64,000 nucleotides of DNA from Thalassolituus sp. UBA674 (GCA_002298335.1 DBNK01000023.1:70161-134160); one strand, 5' to 3'. Shown: positions 28,251 to 38,019, numbered from the stretch's first letter. A program made the numbers and translations. Notes: generated from the sequence alone by a model not told the origin.

Positions 28251-28976
28251 TCAGCCGCCTTTGATAAAGCGGCGCACCGATGCGAGATGGCGGCGGCTGA
28301 CGGGTAACTGTTCTTCACTGCCATGCAGGGTCAGCACGGGTCCGGTCAGCCCGGTATAAAGCTGATCGATGGCGGCGGTGGCGACCAGCAGGCTGCGGTG
28401 AATGCGGATAAAGCGCCCGTCGAACTCTTCTTCCAGCTGTTTCAGCGGTTCATCGATAAGAACTTCACCACCCTGATAGTGAGCAGTCACATACTTCTGG
28501 TCGGCACTGAACCAGAGGATGTCGGCGACGGCGACGCGGCGGATGCCACTGTGGGTGCGGGCGCTGATGTGGGTACGGCCCTGTTCTTCCGGTATGGACT
28601 GCAGCCGGGTGACCGCGCGCTGCAGCGCCTGATGCAGGTCTTCACGACGGATGGGTTTGAGCAGGTAGTCGACGGCATTAACGCGGAAAGCCGCCAGTGC
28701 GTGTTCGTCATAGGCGGTACAGAAGATCACGGCAGGAGGCTGAGGCAGGGCGGCGATGTCAGCGGCGGTCGCCACGCCGTCAGGCCCCGGCATGCGGATA
28801 TCCAGCAGCACGATATCCGCCGTCTCACCTGACTGATGGGCACGCAGCCAGTCGAGTGCCGCTATGCCGTCCCCGGCTTCCGCGACCACATCATACTGGC
28901 TGTCATCTTCGAGAAAACGTTTCAGTCTCTCCCGTGCCAGTGGCTCATCATCAACAATCATCACGCGGTAACTCAT
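28251..28976 (-). CDS. algR: LytTR-family response regulator (AlgR-like)
   Basis: 241 aa. N-terminal receiver (MIVDDEPLARERL acidic pocket, phospho-acceptor Asp in IVLLDIRMPG, Lys in LLKPIRRED) and C-terminal LytTR DNA-binding domain (RTHSGIRRVAVADILWFSADQKYVTAH, FIRIHRSLLV). Next to algZ and hemC, as in Pseudomonas, where AlgR regulates alginate, motility and other surface traits. The regulon here is unknown. ATGA overlap with the kinase gene. Confidence 0.9.
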   Translation of the reverse strand: MSYRVMIVDDEPLARERLKRFLEDDSQYDVVAEAGDGIAALDWLRAHQSGETADIVLLDIRMPGPDGVATAADIAALPQPPAVIFCTAYDEHALAAFRVNAVDYLLKPIRREDLHQALQRAVTRLQSIPEEQGRTHISARTHSGIRRVAVADILWFSADQKYVTAHYQGGEVLIDEPLKQLEEEFDGRFIRIHRSLLVATAAIDQLYTGLTGPVLTLHGSEEQLPVSRRHLASVRRFIKGG

Positions 28977-30034
28977 CGGCTGATCGCCTCCGGCAGCAGC
29001 AGAACCGCCTCATACTGCTCCCCCAGATCACTGACCTTCAACCACTGGCCGGGGCCGAAGCGGGCTTCGAGGCGTGCCTGGATATTCTGTTGTGCCAGAC
29101 CGTGGCCATGGCTGCGGCTGGTACCCGGTGATTTGCTGTTCGTGATCAGCAGCTGCCAGCCGGTCTCTGTCTCCTGCAGCTCCAGGCGGATAAAACCTTC
29201 GCCGACCTGGGGCTCAATGCCGTGATATACGGCGTTCTCCAGCAATGGCTGCAGAATCAGCTGGGGTACATCCAGCTCAGGCAGATCCGCCGGTAAGCGG
29301 TTGTCGATCTGCAGGCGCTGCCCCAGACGTGCCTGCTCAATTTCCAGGTAGCGGCAACCCAGCTGCACTTCCTGTGGCAGGGGTGTCAGGGCTTCCGGAC
29401 TTTTCAGTACAGCGCGGAACAGGTCGGCGAGGTTGTGCAGCATGTGTTCGGCCTGTTCCGGATCAATGGTGATCAGCGAGGCCACGGTATTGAGGGTGTT
29501 GAAGAAGAAATGCGGACGGATATTGGCCTGTAATGCCATCAGCCGCGCCTGCAGTTCTGCCCGGGCATGGATGCGCAGCTGGTTCTGAACGTAAAAATAG
29601 CGCAGCGCCATACCGGCAAAGATGGCGCTGACCAGCTGGTTGCGCATAACCCAGAGCCAGTCTGTGCGGTGCATCTGATCGGGGATCATAATTTCACTGA
29701 AAAGGCTCACACAGAGGGTAATCAGCTGAGTGGCGGTCAGCGCCAGTAACAGGGCAGCAGGCACCGGCAGGCGCGCCATGATGCCGCGCAGCTGACACAG
29801 CAGGGCCGTGGATAACAGGGTCACCCACTGCACAAAAAAGGAAACCAGAGCGAAGGTCATCAGCGAGAAAGCCGCCAGGCCGCTGTCCATCAGCGTCAGT
29901 GCCAGTACCAGTACTTCTGACACAATGAGCAGGATCAGCACCGCGCGGGTGTTGCACAGATCCGGAAGAAAAAAGCCTTCCAGCAGCTTTTCCTGCTGCT
30001 TTTGAGCGTCCGGTGGCGGTGCGGCGGCTGTCAC
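28973..30034 (-). CDS. algZ: LytS/AlgZ-type sensor histidine kinase
   Basis: 353 aa. About five or six membrane segments (35-180) are followed by the His_kinase domain with phospho-acceptor His in NIRPHFFFNTLN and a short HATPase region (LLENAVYHGIEPQ, GHGLAQQNIQARL). It is the partner of the overlapping LytTR regulator. It diverges from the rlmI-like gene across 76 bp that must hold both promoters. The sensed signal is unknown. Confidence 0.9.
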   Translation of the reverse strand: MTAAAPPPDAQKQQEKLLEGFFLPDLCNTRAVLILLIVSEVLVLALTLMDSGLAAFSLMTFALVSFFVQWVTLLSTALLCQLRGIMARLPVPAALLLALTATQLITLCVSLFSEIMIPDQMHRTDWLWVMRNQLVSAIFAGMALRYFYVQNQLRIHARAELQARLMALQANIRPHFFFNTLNTVASLITIDPEQAEHMLHNLADLFRAVLKSPEALTPLPQEVQLGCRYLEIEQARLGQRLQIDNRLPADLPELDVPQLILQPLLENAVYHGIEPQVGEGFIRLELQETETGWQLLITNSKSPGTSRSHGHGLAQQNIQARLEARFGPGQWLKVSDLGEQYEAVLLLPEAISR

Positions 30035-30110
30035 AGATGCGTGCTTCGTTTCTTTATGGAACTGACACCCTATAATACCCCGTCCTTTTTTTCATCACCG
30101 CGGATCTTCT

Positions 30111-31307
30111 ATGCACCCTGTCTTACGCCTGAACGCCAATTCTGAACGCCGCCTCAAGGGTGGTCACCTGTGGGTGTACAGTAATGAAGTGGATACCAAC
30201 GCCAGCCCGCTGAAAAATTATGAGCCGGGTATGCAGGTGGTGGTTGAAGCCGCCAACGGCAAAGCCCTGGGCACGGCGGTGATGAGCCCGGAGCAGTTGA
30301 TCTGCGCGCGTCTGATCAGCCGCAACCCTAAACAGTTTCTCGATGCCTCGCTGATGGTGCACCGTCTGAAAGTGGCCCTGTCTACCCGCGATCTCTGGTA
30401 TCCGCACCAGTGTTACCGCTGGGTGTACGGTGACAGCGACGGTTTGCCGGGGGTGGTGATCGATCGTTTCGGCGATGTTGTGGTGGTGCAGATTTCCTCC
30501 GTGGCGATGGAACAACGCATCGACGACCTGCTGGACGCCATCAATAAAGTGGCAAAACCCCGCGTGATCGTGCTGAAAAACGACGGCAAGCTGCGTGAAA
30601 CCGAAGGCCTTGAAGAGTACATCCGTATTGTTCAGGGTGAGCTGGAAGACGATTGCGCACCGCTGATCGAAAACGACACCCGCTTTATGGCGCCGGTGAT
30701 TCATGGTCAGAAGACCGGCTGGTTTTACGACCACCGCGATAACCGCGCACGCCTGAATACACTGGTGAAAGACAAACGTGTGCTGGACGTGTTCAGTTAC
30801 GTCGGTGGCTGGGGTGTGCAGGCAGCCAATCATGGGGCCAGCGAAGTGCATTGTGTGGATGCATCAGCTCAGGCGCTGGATTGGGTGGAGCAGAATGCCG
30901 CACTGAACGGCGTGGCCGAAAAAATGGTGTGCTGGGAAGGCGATGCCTTTGCGGCCCTGAAACAGCTGCGCGACAACGGTGAAAAATTCGATGTGGTGGT
31001 GGTGGACCCACCGGCCTTTATTCCGCGTCGCAAAGACATCAAAGCCGGTGAACTGGCGTATAAGCGCATCAATCAGTTGGCCATGCGTCTGCTCAACCGC
31101 GACGGCATCATCATGAGCGCCAGCTGCTCTATGCATCTGGGCGAAACCCGCCTGCCGGATATGCTGCGTGAACTGGGCCGGGAACTCGACCGCGACGTGC
31201 TGATTCAGTACACAGGTTCACAGGGCGCGGATCATCCTGTGGTTCCGGCTATTCCTGAGACCCGCTACCTGAAGGCTGTGTCAGCACGGGTTCTGCCCAC
31301 GCGTTAA
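30111..31307 (+). CDS. rlmI: 23S rRNA (cytosine1962-C5)-methyltransferase
   Basis: 398 aa, family length. N-terminal PUA domain (LKGGHLWVYSNEVD), then an EEHEE and SAM-dependent methyltransferase domain (VLDVFSYVGGWGVQAA, VVVDPPAFIPRRKD, SASCSMHL with the Cys nucleophile). Its 3' end overlaps the 3' end of the convergent imelysin-like gene by 59 bp. Confidence 0.92.
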   Translation: MHPVLRLNANSERRLKGGHLWVYSNEVDTNASPLKNYEPGMQVVVEAANGKALGTAVMSPEQLICARLISRNPKQFLDASLMVHRLKVALSTRDLWYPHQCYRWVYGDSDGLPGVVIDRFGDVVVVQISSVAMEQRIDDLLDAINKVAKPRVIVLKNDGKLRETEGLEEYIRIVQGELEDDCAPLIENDTRFMAPVIHGQKTGWFYDHRDNRARLNTLVKDKRVLDVFSYVGGWGVQAANHGASEVHCVDASAQALDWVEQNAALNGVAEKMVCWEGDAFAALKQLRDNGEKFDVVVVDPPAFIPRRKDIKAGELAYKRINQLAMRLLNRDGIIMSASCSMHLGETRLPDMLRELGRELDRDVLIQYTGSQGADHPVVPAIPETRYLKAVSARVLPTR

Positions 31308-32478
31308 CCGGAAACAGCACTGCCGGGTCCAGTACGGAGGCTGCCTGATCAAAGGCGGTCACCAGTGCCAGCAGCTGTGGCTGGCACAAGGGGTAATCTC
31401 CTTCCGCGTCCAGGCATTCACGCATCACGGCAAAGGCGTTTTCCAGTGCAGTGATCTTCTCCGGAGTGTCTTCCAGTAAGGTGCGGACCCCGCTGACACT
31501 GTTGGCGGGCAGAAGTAATTCCCGCAGGCTGCCAAGTATGGCCTGCGCATCGTCGCGGCTGCTGTTGCTGTAAGGGCTTGAGGGCTCTTTCAGATAGCGC
31601 CCGCCAAGGTCTTTGGTGATCAGTTTGCGCAGGCTGATCAGGCTGTTGTTGATCACGGTTTCGCCACTGCGCACTGCGGTGGTGATGGAATAAAAACCGT
31701 TGTCCAGCTGCCAGCGTAACTGCAGGCGCTGCAGACTTTTCTGCAGCATCTGGCCGGCAGTTTTCAGATACTCACCGCGACGCTGCTGATTCTTCACTGC
31801 CGGACGGTCAGGTGTCGCATTCTTTGCCGTGGCCGGGTTGAAATCACTGGCCGGGCGCTGACCATTCTCCCCCCAGAGCAGAAACTCAAGCACCTGAAAG
31901 CCGAGGCTGACGTAGCTGACATCGGAAAAGCGGTGCTGCTCCTGCAGGCTGCCTTCCGACAGATTGAGCGTGGTGTCATTGACGATGCCGGTGTACGGAT
32001 AGCCATCGATGTAATCAATGTAGCCCGGCTCCAGTGGCCAGGGATTGATGGTCTCGGTCAGCGCCGCACGGGTCAGGCCGGCGCTTTTCCAGTCGGAGGG
32101 TTCATCCACCGGGATGGCAGTGACCGGCAGAGTCTGCAGGTACGCCGTGTAGGCGTTACGCCAGGACTTCCGGGCCTGTTGCAGAGTCTCTTCATCGGGC
32201 GCTTCGAGGAAATGACTGATATCGGCATTCAGCTTCTGGATGGCGCTGAGGGTGATGTCATAGTCATCACTGGCCAGCTGCAGCAGATGGTCGCGGTAGG
32301 TTTCCTGGGCCGGAATCCGGTCAGTCAGGACCGCCTGAGACAGGACTTCAGGTTCACTGACCGGAGTATCTTCGATGGCCTCACTGAGATCTCCGGATTC
32401 TTCGCTGCAGCCTGCCAGCAGCAGCGCCGTCACCAGCGCTGTGAGTGGTAACGCAGAAAAACGGCAGCAGGCGCTCAT
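31249..32478 (-). CDS. imelysin-family lipoprotein
   Basis: 409 aa. Lipobox LLLAGC (Cys24) and an acidic linker, then an imelysin/IrpA-type helical domain (KSWRNAYTAYLQTLPV, INPWPLEPGYIDYID, SDVSYVSLGFQVLEFLLWG). The family signature GxHxxE reads G193-F-Q195-V-L-E198, so the putative metal-ligand His is replaced by Gln. Relatives are iron-regulated envelope proteins in peroxidase/iron-uptake systems. It overlaps the HAD gene upstream by 4 bp and rlmI by 59 bp. Confidence 0.85.
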   Translation of the reverse strand: MSACCRFSALPLTALVTALLLAGCSEESGDLSEAIEDTPVSEPEVLSQAVLTDRIPAQETYRDHLLQLASDDYDITLSAIQKLNADISHFLEAPDEETLQQARKSWRNAYTAYLQTLPVTAIPVDEPSDWKSAGLTRAALTETINPWPLEPGYIDYIDGYPYTGIVNDTTLNLSEGSLQEQHRFSDVSYVSLGFQVLEFLLWGENGQRPASDFNPATAKNATPDRPAVKNQQRRGEYLKTAGQMLQKSLQRLQLRWQLDNGFYSITTAVRSGETVINNSLISLRKLITKDLGGRYLKEPSSPYSNSSRDDAQAILGSLRELLLPANSVSGVRTLLEDTPEKITALENAFAVMRECLDAEGDYPLCQPQLLALVTAFDQAASVLDPAVLFPVNAWAEPVLTQPSGSGSQE

Positions 32479-33137
32479 GCAGGGTCCCGCAGGCTGATGA
32501 CCGGCCAGCCCTGTGCGCGGGCTTCGGCTTCAAGAATGGGGTCAGGGTCAACGGCGACCGGATGGTCGACCAGACGCAGCAGCGGCAGGTCATTGTGCGA
32601 GTCGCTGTAGAAATAGCTGCCTTCCAGAGTCTCGTGACGTTCCGCAAGCCACTCGTGCAGACGGGTGACTTTGCCTTCCTGAAAACTCGGGGTCCCTGTG
32701 GTGCGGCCGGTGTAGCGGCCATCAACCACTTCCGGATGCGGGGCAATGATGTGCTCCACCTCCAGATGATCGGCAATGGGGTAGGTCACAAAGCCGTTGG
32801 TGGCGGTGATGATCAGCAGGGTGTCGCCCTGCGCTTTGTGCTTCAGCAGCAGATCACGGCTGGCCCGGGTGACCAGAGGGTCAATCCGTTCCCGGATAAA
32901 CTGCGCGCGCTCGGCGTGCATGTGGTCGGGCTCGTACTGGGTCAGTGGCTTGAGGGCAAAGGCCAGGTATTCCTCAATATTGAGAGTGCCGGCTTTGTAC
33001 TGCTCATAAAAGTGGTCGTTGCGCAGTTTGTGTACTTCCGCGTCAACCAGACCCCGGTCGACCAGATACTGGCCCCAGGAATGATCGCTGTCGCCGGAAA
33101 GCAGAGTGTGGTCGAGATCAAAAATTGCGAGTGCCAC
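32475..33137 (-). CDS. HAD-superfamily phosphatase (subfamily IB, SerB-like)
   Basis: 220 aa. Motif I DLDHTLL (nucleophile D7, D9), motif II Thr in TATNGFVTYPIA, motif III Lys in QEGKVTRL and motif IV SDSHNDLPLL. HAD-IB proteins of this length include phosphoserine-phosphatase-like enzymes, but the cap segment is not SerB proper, so the substrate is uncertain. It diverges from rppH. In Pseudomonas a similar HAD gene also neighbours rppH-ptsP. Confidence 0.88.
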   Translation of the reverse strand: MALAIFDLDHTLLSGDSDHSWGQYLVDRGLVDAEVHKLRNDHFYEQYKAGTLNIEEYLAFALKPLTQYEPDHMHAERAQFIRERIDPLVTRASRDLLLKHKAQGDTLLIITATNGFVTYPIADHLEVEHIIAPHPEVVDGRYTGRTTGTPSFQEGKVTRLHEWLAERHETLEGSYFYSDSHNDLPLLRLVDHPVAVDPDPILEAEARAQGWPVISLRDPA

Positions 33138-33367
33138 CTGACAAAGCCTCTGTATAATAATGCCAAAGCAGGCAGGGAAATGAGCCTGCCGGATGCCTGA
33201 ATGAAGAATAAAAAGAAAATCAGTTTCGGCGATATTCTACTGTGAACAGAACTTAGTTTCTGCAGAAAACTCCATTCAGACTCTCCCCGGACCAAGAGGC
33301 CCTAGTGCGTTGGTAGAAATCCGGTAAACTAGAGAATCCGCATAAAATAACTGATCCGGACGATAAC

Positions 33368-33859
33368 GTGATAGACGAACAGGGCTACCGACCGAATGTC
33401 GGCATCATCCTCTGCAACAGGAACGGGCAGGTGCTCTGGGCGAAGCGTATCGGCCAGAATGCCTGGCAGTTTCCGCAGGGGGGGATCAAAACCGGCGAAT
33501 CGCCGGAGCAGGCCCTGTACCGCGAGCTGAAAGAAGAGATCGGTCTTGACCCGGATCACGTCCGCATCCTCGGATGCACCCGCGGCTGGCTGCGTTACCG
33601 TCTGCCTAAGCAGATGATCCGCCACCGCAGCCATCCGGTCTGTATCGGGCAGAAACAGAAGTGGTTTCTGCTGAAACTGAATTCTGATGAATCCAACATC
33701 CGCCTTGCTGACTCGGACTCTCCGGAGTTTGATACCTGGGAATGGGTCAGCTACTGGTATCCACTGGGGAAAGTGGTTGCCTTCAAACGGGATGTTTACC
33801 GCCGTGCACTGACGGAACTGGTGCCACGGGTGTCGAAACTGCAGCGCAGAACAGGATAA
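33368..33859 (+). CDS. rppH: RNA pyrophosphohydrolase
   Basis: 163 aa, starting at a GTG. The Nudix box (GX5EX7REUXEEXGU) spans about residues 38-60 ([11 protein letters not shown]..., RELKEEIGL). Other RppH features are [18 protein letters not shown] and the KWFLLKL segment. It removes pyrophosphate from triphosphorylated mRNA 5' ends, triggering decay. ptsP starts 5 bp downstream. Confidence 0.96.
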   Translation: MIDEQGYRPNVGIILCNRNGQVLWAKRIGQNAWQFPQGGIKTGESPEQALYRELKEEIGLDPDHVRILGCTRGWLRYRLPKQMIRHRSHPVCIGQKQKWFLLKLNSDESNIRLADSDSPEFDTWEWVSYWYPLGKVVAFKRDVYRRALTELVPRVSKLQRRTG

Positions 33860-33864
33860 TTTGC

Positions 33865-36150
33865 ATGCTTGATGTACTGAGACGGATTGTTCAGGAAGTC
33901 AGCTCAGTTTCCGACCTCGGAGATGCTCTGAAGGTCGTGGTGGCGCGCATCCGCGAAGCCATGAACACGGAAGTCTGCTCAGTCTATCTTTACGATGCTG
34001 AGGCCAAGCGTTACGTACTGATGGCGACAGAAGGTCTGAATCAGGAAGCGGTCGGCAAGGTCAGCCTGCAGAGCTCACAGGGTCTGGTGGGTCTGGTCGG
34101 CAGCCGTGAAGAACCCATCAACATCGATAATGCCCCCAGCCACCCGCGTTTCCAGTTCCTGCCGGAAACCGGCGAAGATCCCTTCATGTCCTTCCTTGGC
34201 GTGCCCATCATCCATCACAAACGCCTGATGGGAGTGATGGTGGTGCAGCAGCGCGACAGTCGCCAGTTTGATGCCAGTGAAGAAGCCCTGCTGGTGACCA
34301 TGTCGGCGCAGTTGGCCGGAGTGATTGCCCACGCCGAAGCCACCGGCAATATTCAGCATCTGCCGGATACCCGTGATCCGGCCGTTAAAACCACCCGTTT
34401 CAAAGGGGCACCCGGTGCACCGGGCGTCGGCCTCGGGACCGCGGTGGTCATTACCCCAGCTGCCGATCTGACCAGTGTACTGGATAAGGCGGCGGAGTCG
34501 GTGGACGATGAGCTGGAGCGTTTTGATCAGGCGCTGGAGCAGGCACGGTCTGATATACGCCGTTTAGGGGGGCAGTTGCGTAATGAGCTGCGCCCGCAGG
34601 AAATGGCGTTGTTTGATGTCTACCTGAACATGCTCGACGATAACGCCCTGGGTGCCGAAGTCCGTGCGGCCATCCGTGAAGGTCAGTGGGCTCAGGGAGC
34701 GCTGCGTAAGGTCGTGATGGAGTACGTCGGCCACTTCCGGCTGATGGAAGATACCTATCTGCGTGAGCGGGCCACCGACATCATGGACCTCGGCAGCCGC
34801 ATCCTGGCGCATCTGCAGGGCACAGAGCAGGAAACCGATCCGGAAGACTATCCGGAGGATACCATTCTGGTGTCGCAGGAACTGACCCCGGCCATGCTCG
34901 GTGAAGTACCGCATGAGAAGCTGCGCGGGCTGGTATCCGTGCGTGGTTCTTCCAACTCACATGTGGCGATTCTGGCCCGGGCTATGGGCATTCCCACGGT
35001 GATGGGGGCAGAAAGTCTGCCGTATGCCCGCCTGAACGGTGTGGAGCTGGTGGTCGATGGTTATCGTGGTCTGCTCTACTCCAATCCGTCCGATGAGCTG
35101 CGTATGCAGTTTCAGGCTATCTATGAGGAAGAACAGGCACTGGCGCAGGACCTTGAAGGACTGCTGCATAAGCCTGCGACCACACTGGACGGTCACCGCC
35201 TGCCGCTGTGGGTGAATACCGGTCTGATCACCGATGCCCTGCGCAGCCTCGACCGCGGTGCCGAAGGCGTCGGCCTGTACCGCACCGAAGTGCCGTTCAT
35301 GATGAAAGAGCGCTTTCCGTCCGAGCAGGAACAGCGTGAAATTTACCGTGAGCAGCTGCAGGCCTTCAGCCCGGCGCCAGTGACTATGCGCACCCTCGAC
35401 ATCGGCGGCGATAAGTCACTGGCGTATTTTCCGATCACTGAAGCCAACCCTTTCCTCGGCTGGCGTGGTATCCGCGTTACTCTCGATCATCCGGAAATTT
35501 TTCTGGTGCAGGTGCGGGCTATGCTCAAGGCCAGTGAGGGCCTGAACAATCTGCGTATCATGCTGCCCATGGTCAGTAACGTCACTGAAGTGGATCAGGC
35601 GCTGCACCTGATTTACCGCGCCCATATGGAAGTACTGGAAGAGGGCTTTGACGTCGAAGTGCCTGAAGTCGGCGTGATGATTGAAGTCCCGGCGGCGGTG
35701 TATCAGATTCCCGAGCTCGCTGAACGCGTCGATTTCCTCTCGGTCGGCAGTAACGACCTGACCCAGTACCTGCTGGCGGTGGACCGTAACAACCCGCGTG
35801 TCGCGGATCTGTATCAGGCCTTTCACCCGGCAGTACTGCAGGCCCTGAAACGCATCGTTGATGAGGCCCACGCGCTCAATACCCCGGTGTCTGTGTGCGG
35901 CGAGCTGGCGGGTAACCCCATGGGTGCCGTACTGCTGATGGCCATGGGTTACGACATACTGTCGATGAACGCGACGAATCTGCCGAAAGTGAAATCCGTC
36001 GTCCGTGGCATCAGCAAGGAATGGGCAGAGCGTCTGCTGCAGGAAGTCATGGTGATGGAAAGCGCCCAGGTCATTGCCTCCACCCTGCAGCTGATGCTGG
36101 AGAAGGCCGGTTTCGGCCGCATCATCGGCCCGGTGATCAAGGGCGGCTGA
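33865..36150 (+). CDS. ptsP: phosphoenolpyruvate-protein phosphotransferase, PTS-Ntr enzyme I
   Basis: 761 aa from the ATG at 33865; the frame is open further back inside rppH, but that part is not coding. N-terminal GAF domain (about 1-155), PEP-utiliser N domain, phospho-His in GSSNSHVAILARAMG, and PEP-binding barrel (GLYRTEVPFM, GGDKSLAYFP, SVGSNDLTQYLLAVDRN, VCGELAGNP). It starts the nitrogen-related phosphorelay EI-Ntr to NPr to EIIA-Ntr. Coupled to rppH. Confidence 0.96.
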   Translation: MLDVLRRIVQEVSSVSDLGDALKVVVARIREAMNTEVCSVYLYDAEAKRYVLMATEGLNQEAVGKVSLQSSQGLVGLVGSREEPINIDNAPSHPRFQFLPETGEDPFMSFLGVPIIHHKRLMGVMVVQQRDSRQFDASEEALLVTMSAQLAGVIAHAEATGNIQHLPDTRDPAVKTTRFKGAPGAPGVGLGTAVVITPAADLTSVLDKAAESVDDELERFDQALEQARSDIRRLGGQLRNELRPQEMALFDVYLNMLDDNALGAEVRAAIREGQWAQGALRKVVMEYVGHFRLMEDTYLRERATDIMDLGSRILAHLQGTEQETDPEDYPEDTILVSQELTPAMLGEVPHEKLRGLVSVRGSSNSHVAILARAMGIPTVMGAESLPYARLNGVELVVDGYRGLLYSNPSDELRMQFQAIYEEEQALAQDLEGLLHKPATTLDGHRLPLWVNTGLITDALRSLDRGAEGVGLYRTEVPFMMKERFPSEQEQREIYREQLQAFSPAPVTMRTLDIGGDKSLAYFPITEANPFLGWRGIRVTLDHPEIFLVQVRAMLKASEGLNNLRIMLPMVSNVTEVDQALHLIYRAHMEVLEEGFDVEVPEVGVMIEVPAAVYQIPELAERVDFLSVGSNDLTQYLLAVDRNNPRVADLYQAFHPAVLQALKRIVDEAHALNTPVSVCGELAGNPMGAVLLMAMGYDILSMNATNLPKVKSVVRGISKEWAERLLQEVMVMESAQVIASTLQLMLEKAGFGRIIGPVIKGG

Positions 36151-36156
36151 GTCTTT

Positions 36157-36174
36157 TCCCTGTTTTTCAGGGGA
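36157..36174 (+). terminator. weak hairpin after ptsP
   Basis: TCCCTG/CAGGGGA stem with a five-T loop, directly after the ptsP stop; no T run follows. The remaining approximately 290 bp (36175-36467) hold no gene that I recognise and presumably the promoter of the H-NOX-like gene. Confidence 0.3.
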
Positions 36175-36467
36175 TTACACAATTTGTTACAACAAATGCA
36201 CAGATGCTCACGCGCTGTACGTTTGCCCTTCTGTCCGGCTTCGGGTCCTTGCCGGGCCTGCATTTTCCGGCGTTTTTTCCGTTACACACTGTTTCTCTCC
36301 TCTTCTTCCGGTCACAACAGGGATGGACTTTCTGTTGAGTGACTGTTTTCAGACGACAGACCAGCTGGTAAGGCCGGTGTGCTGAACTATAGTTTCCTGC
36401 AGGACTTATTACGTATTTCTGGGCAACGGATCCCGGTATTTTTATCTGACCAGCGTGGGGACAATCA

Positions 36468-37055
36468 GTGATCGGGATCATTCAGCGTGTACTTCTTGAT
36501 CTTCTGGAAGAGACCGGAGGTGAGCCTCTTAAGTTTGCTGTTATGGACCGTGCCGGTGTACCCCATGACCGGGATTTCCGTATCGATCAGAATTACCCGG
36601 ACGACGAGTGTCTGAAGCTCATTCAGGGTGCTGTTGATGAAACCGGCCTGAGTGAAGATGCGATCAATGTTCTCTACGCCAAAGCCTTCCTGAAAGAAGC
36701 CCGCAATCTGTTTCCGCAATTTTTTATGATGGCGAAGAGCTCTGAGCAGTTTCTGCTGCGTCAGGCGACCATTCATGGCGTGATTGCCTCCGGCCTGAAA
36801 AAGCCGGAAGAGCGTCAGGTCGTGAAAGACAAATTTTCAGCGCGCAGTATTGAGCCCGGGTTTGTCGAGGTGACCTATCGTTCCCCGAATAAACTCTGCG
36901 GTCTGTTCCGGGCGCTGGCGCACGAAGTCGCCGGCATTTACGGAGAATGTCTGACCGTCCATTGTGCAGACTGCATGAAGCGTGGCGATGATGCCTGCCG
37001 CTTTGAACTGCGCTGGGAAAAAACCGCACCCGACGGGATCCTGAGCAGTGAATGA
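36468..37055 (+). CDS. H-NOX-like haem/NO-binding domain protein
   Basis: 195 aa from a GTG with GGGGAC upstream. Single-domain HNOB/H-NOX-type protein: MIGIIQRVLLDLLEE start, the YPDDECLKLIQGAV helix, His103 (ATIHGVI) at the place of the proximal haem ligand, and Y137-R-S139-P-N141 where H-NOX has YxSxR. The haem-propionate Arg is thus Asn. The C-terminal HCADCMKRGDDACRFEL (four Cys) resembles the V4R/HNOB-associated end. H-NOX proteins sense NO or O2 and usually act on a neighbouring cyclic-di-GMP enzyme or kinase. It overlaps the PAS/EAL gene by 8 bp. Haem binding needs testing. Confidence 0.75.
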   Translation: MIGIIQRVLLDLLEETGGEPLKFAVMDRAGVPHDRDFRIDQNYPDDECLKLIQGAVDETGLSEDAINVLYAKAFLKEARNLFPQFFMMAKSSEQFLLRQATIHGVIASGLKKPEERQVVKDKFSARSIEPGFVEVTYRSPNKLCGLFRALAHEVAGIYGECLTVHCADCMKRGDDACRFELRWEKTAPDGILSSE

Positions 37056-37926
37056 CAGCGAGCGCATAACAGACCTGCAGCAGGTCATCATGAGTATCGC
37101 TGATCAGCTGTGCGAGACCGTGGACAACAATTTCGATATTCACATCAGTGTCGACACCGATGATATTCATGGTCAGAAGCTGTCGCTGCTGATCAACTTC
37201 CTGCTGGAAAATGTCCGCCGCCATAACCGCGACATGGTACAGCTGAATGCTGTGCTGGAAGAGAAAGTGCGTGAGCGCACCGAACAGCTGGATATGGTGA
37301 TTTCCGGTTCCACCGATGGCGTCTGGATCTGGGATGCCATGCAGGACTCCATTTCTTTCTCTGAAAACTGGTATCGCATGGCCGGTGAGAAAGCGCATGC
37401 AGAGGCGCAGAAGCCGGAATACTGGATGAACCGTGTGCATCCGAAAGATGTCTGCCGCCTGAAAAGTGCCATCCGTGCGCTGATGGAAGGCAGCAAAACT
37501 CAGCTGCACGCCGAATACCGTCTGCGCCAGGAGTCTGGTGGTTACCGCTGGATGCTGTGCCGTGGCGTCTGTCAGCGCAACGATATGGGTTTTCCGAAAC
37601 TGCTGGCCGGTACCCAGACTGACATCACCCATCTGCGCTCGGTCGATCCCCAGAGCGGACTGCCGAATGAGCACTACCTGAAAGAACGCATTGAAGACCT
37701 GCTGGAAGCCCGCTCCACCTTTTACGTCATTCTGGTGGCGGTGCGTCAGCTCAATGCCATTACCGAGAGTCTGGATCAGCAGGCGACCGAAAAACTGCAT
37801 CTGGAAATCAGTCAGCGACTGCTGGATGAAGCACACTTTTCCCGCTTGCTGGCACGCCTGCCGGGCAATACTTACGCCTTTCTCTGCCAGGTGCAGCCGG
37901 GTGAAAACCCGCATGACCTGCTGTAG
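37048..37926 (+). CDS. N-terminal half of the split gene: PAS and degenerate GGDEF
   Basis: 292 aa, if translated alone: coiled region, PAS domain (STDGVWIWDAMQDSISFSENW) and part of a GGDEF fold. No diguanylate cyclase signature. It would lack output activity without the downstream EAL part. Confidence 0.6.
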   Translation: MNDSERITDLQQVIMSIADQLCETVDNNFDIHISVDTDDIHGQKLSLLINFLLENVRRHNRDMVQLNAVLEEKVRERTEQLDMVISGSTDGVWIWDAMQDSISFSENWYRMAGEKAHAEAQKPEYWMNRVHPKDVCRLKSAIRALMEGSKTQLHAEYRLRQESGGYRWMLCRGVCQRNDMGFPKLLAGTQTDITHLRSVDPQSGLPNEHYLKERIEDLLEARSTFYVILVAVRQLNAITESLDQQATEKLHLEISQRLLDEAHFSRLLARLPGNTYAFLCQVQPGENPHDLL

Positions 37927-38019
37927 CTGGAGTGTAACCGCATCAGTCAGATTTTCAGCAAACCGTTCAACGTCCGCGGCGACAGTACACAGCTGCTGTC
38001 GGCCTCGATCGGTGCGCTG

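Noticed and set aside
33201..33245. 14-codon frame starting MKNKKKISFG
   Set aside because: No ribosome site and too short to support.
33742..33864. Longer ptsP start inside rppH
   Set aside because: It is only an open alternative frame of rppH; the ATG at 33865 matches the family N-terminus.
36724..37914. 396-codon antisense frame under the H-NOX-like and PAS genes
   Set aside because: No domain, and the plus-strand proteins are clearly homologous to known families.
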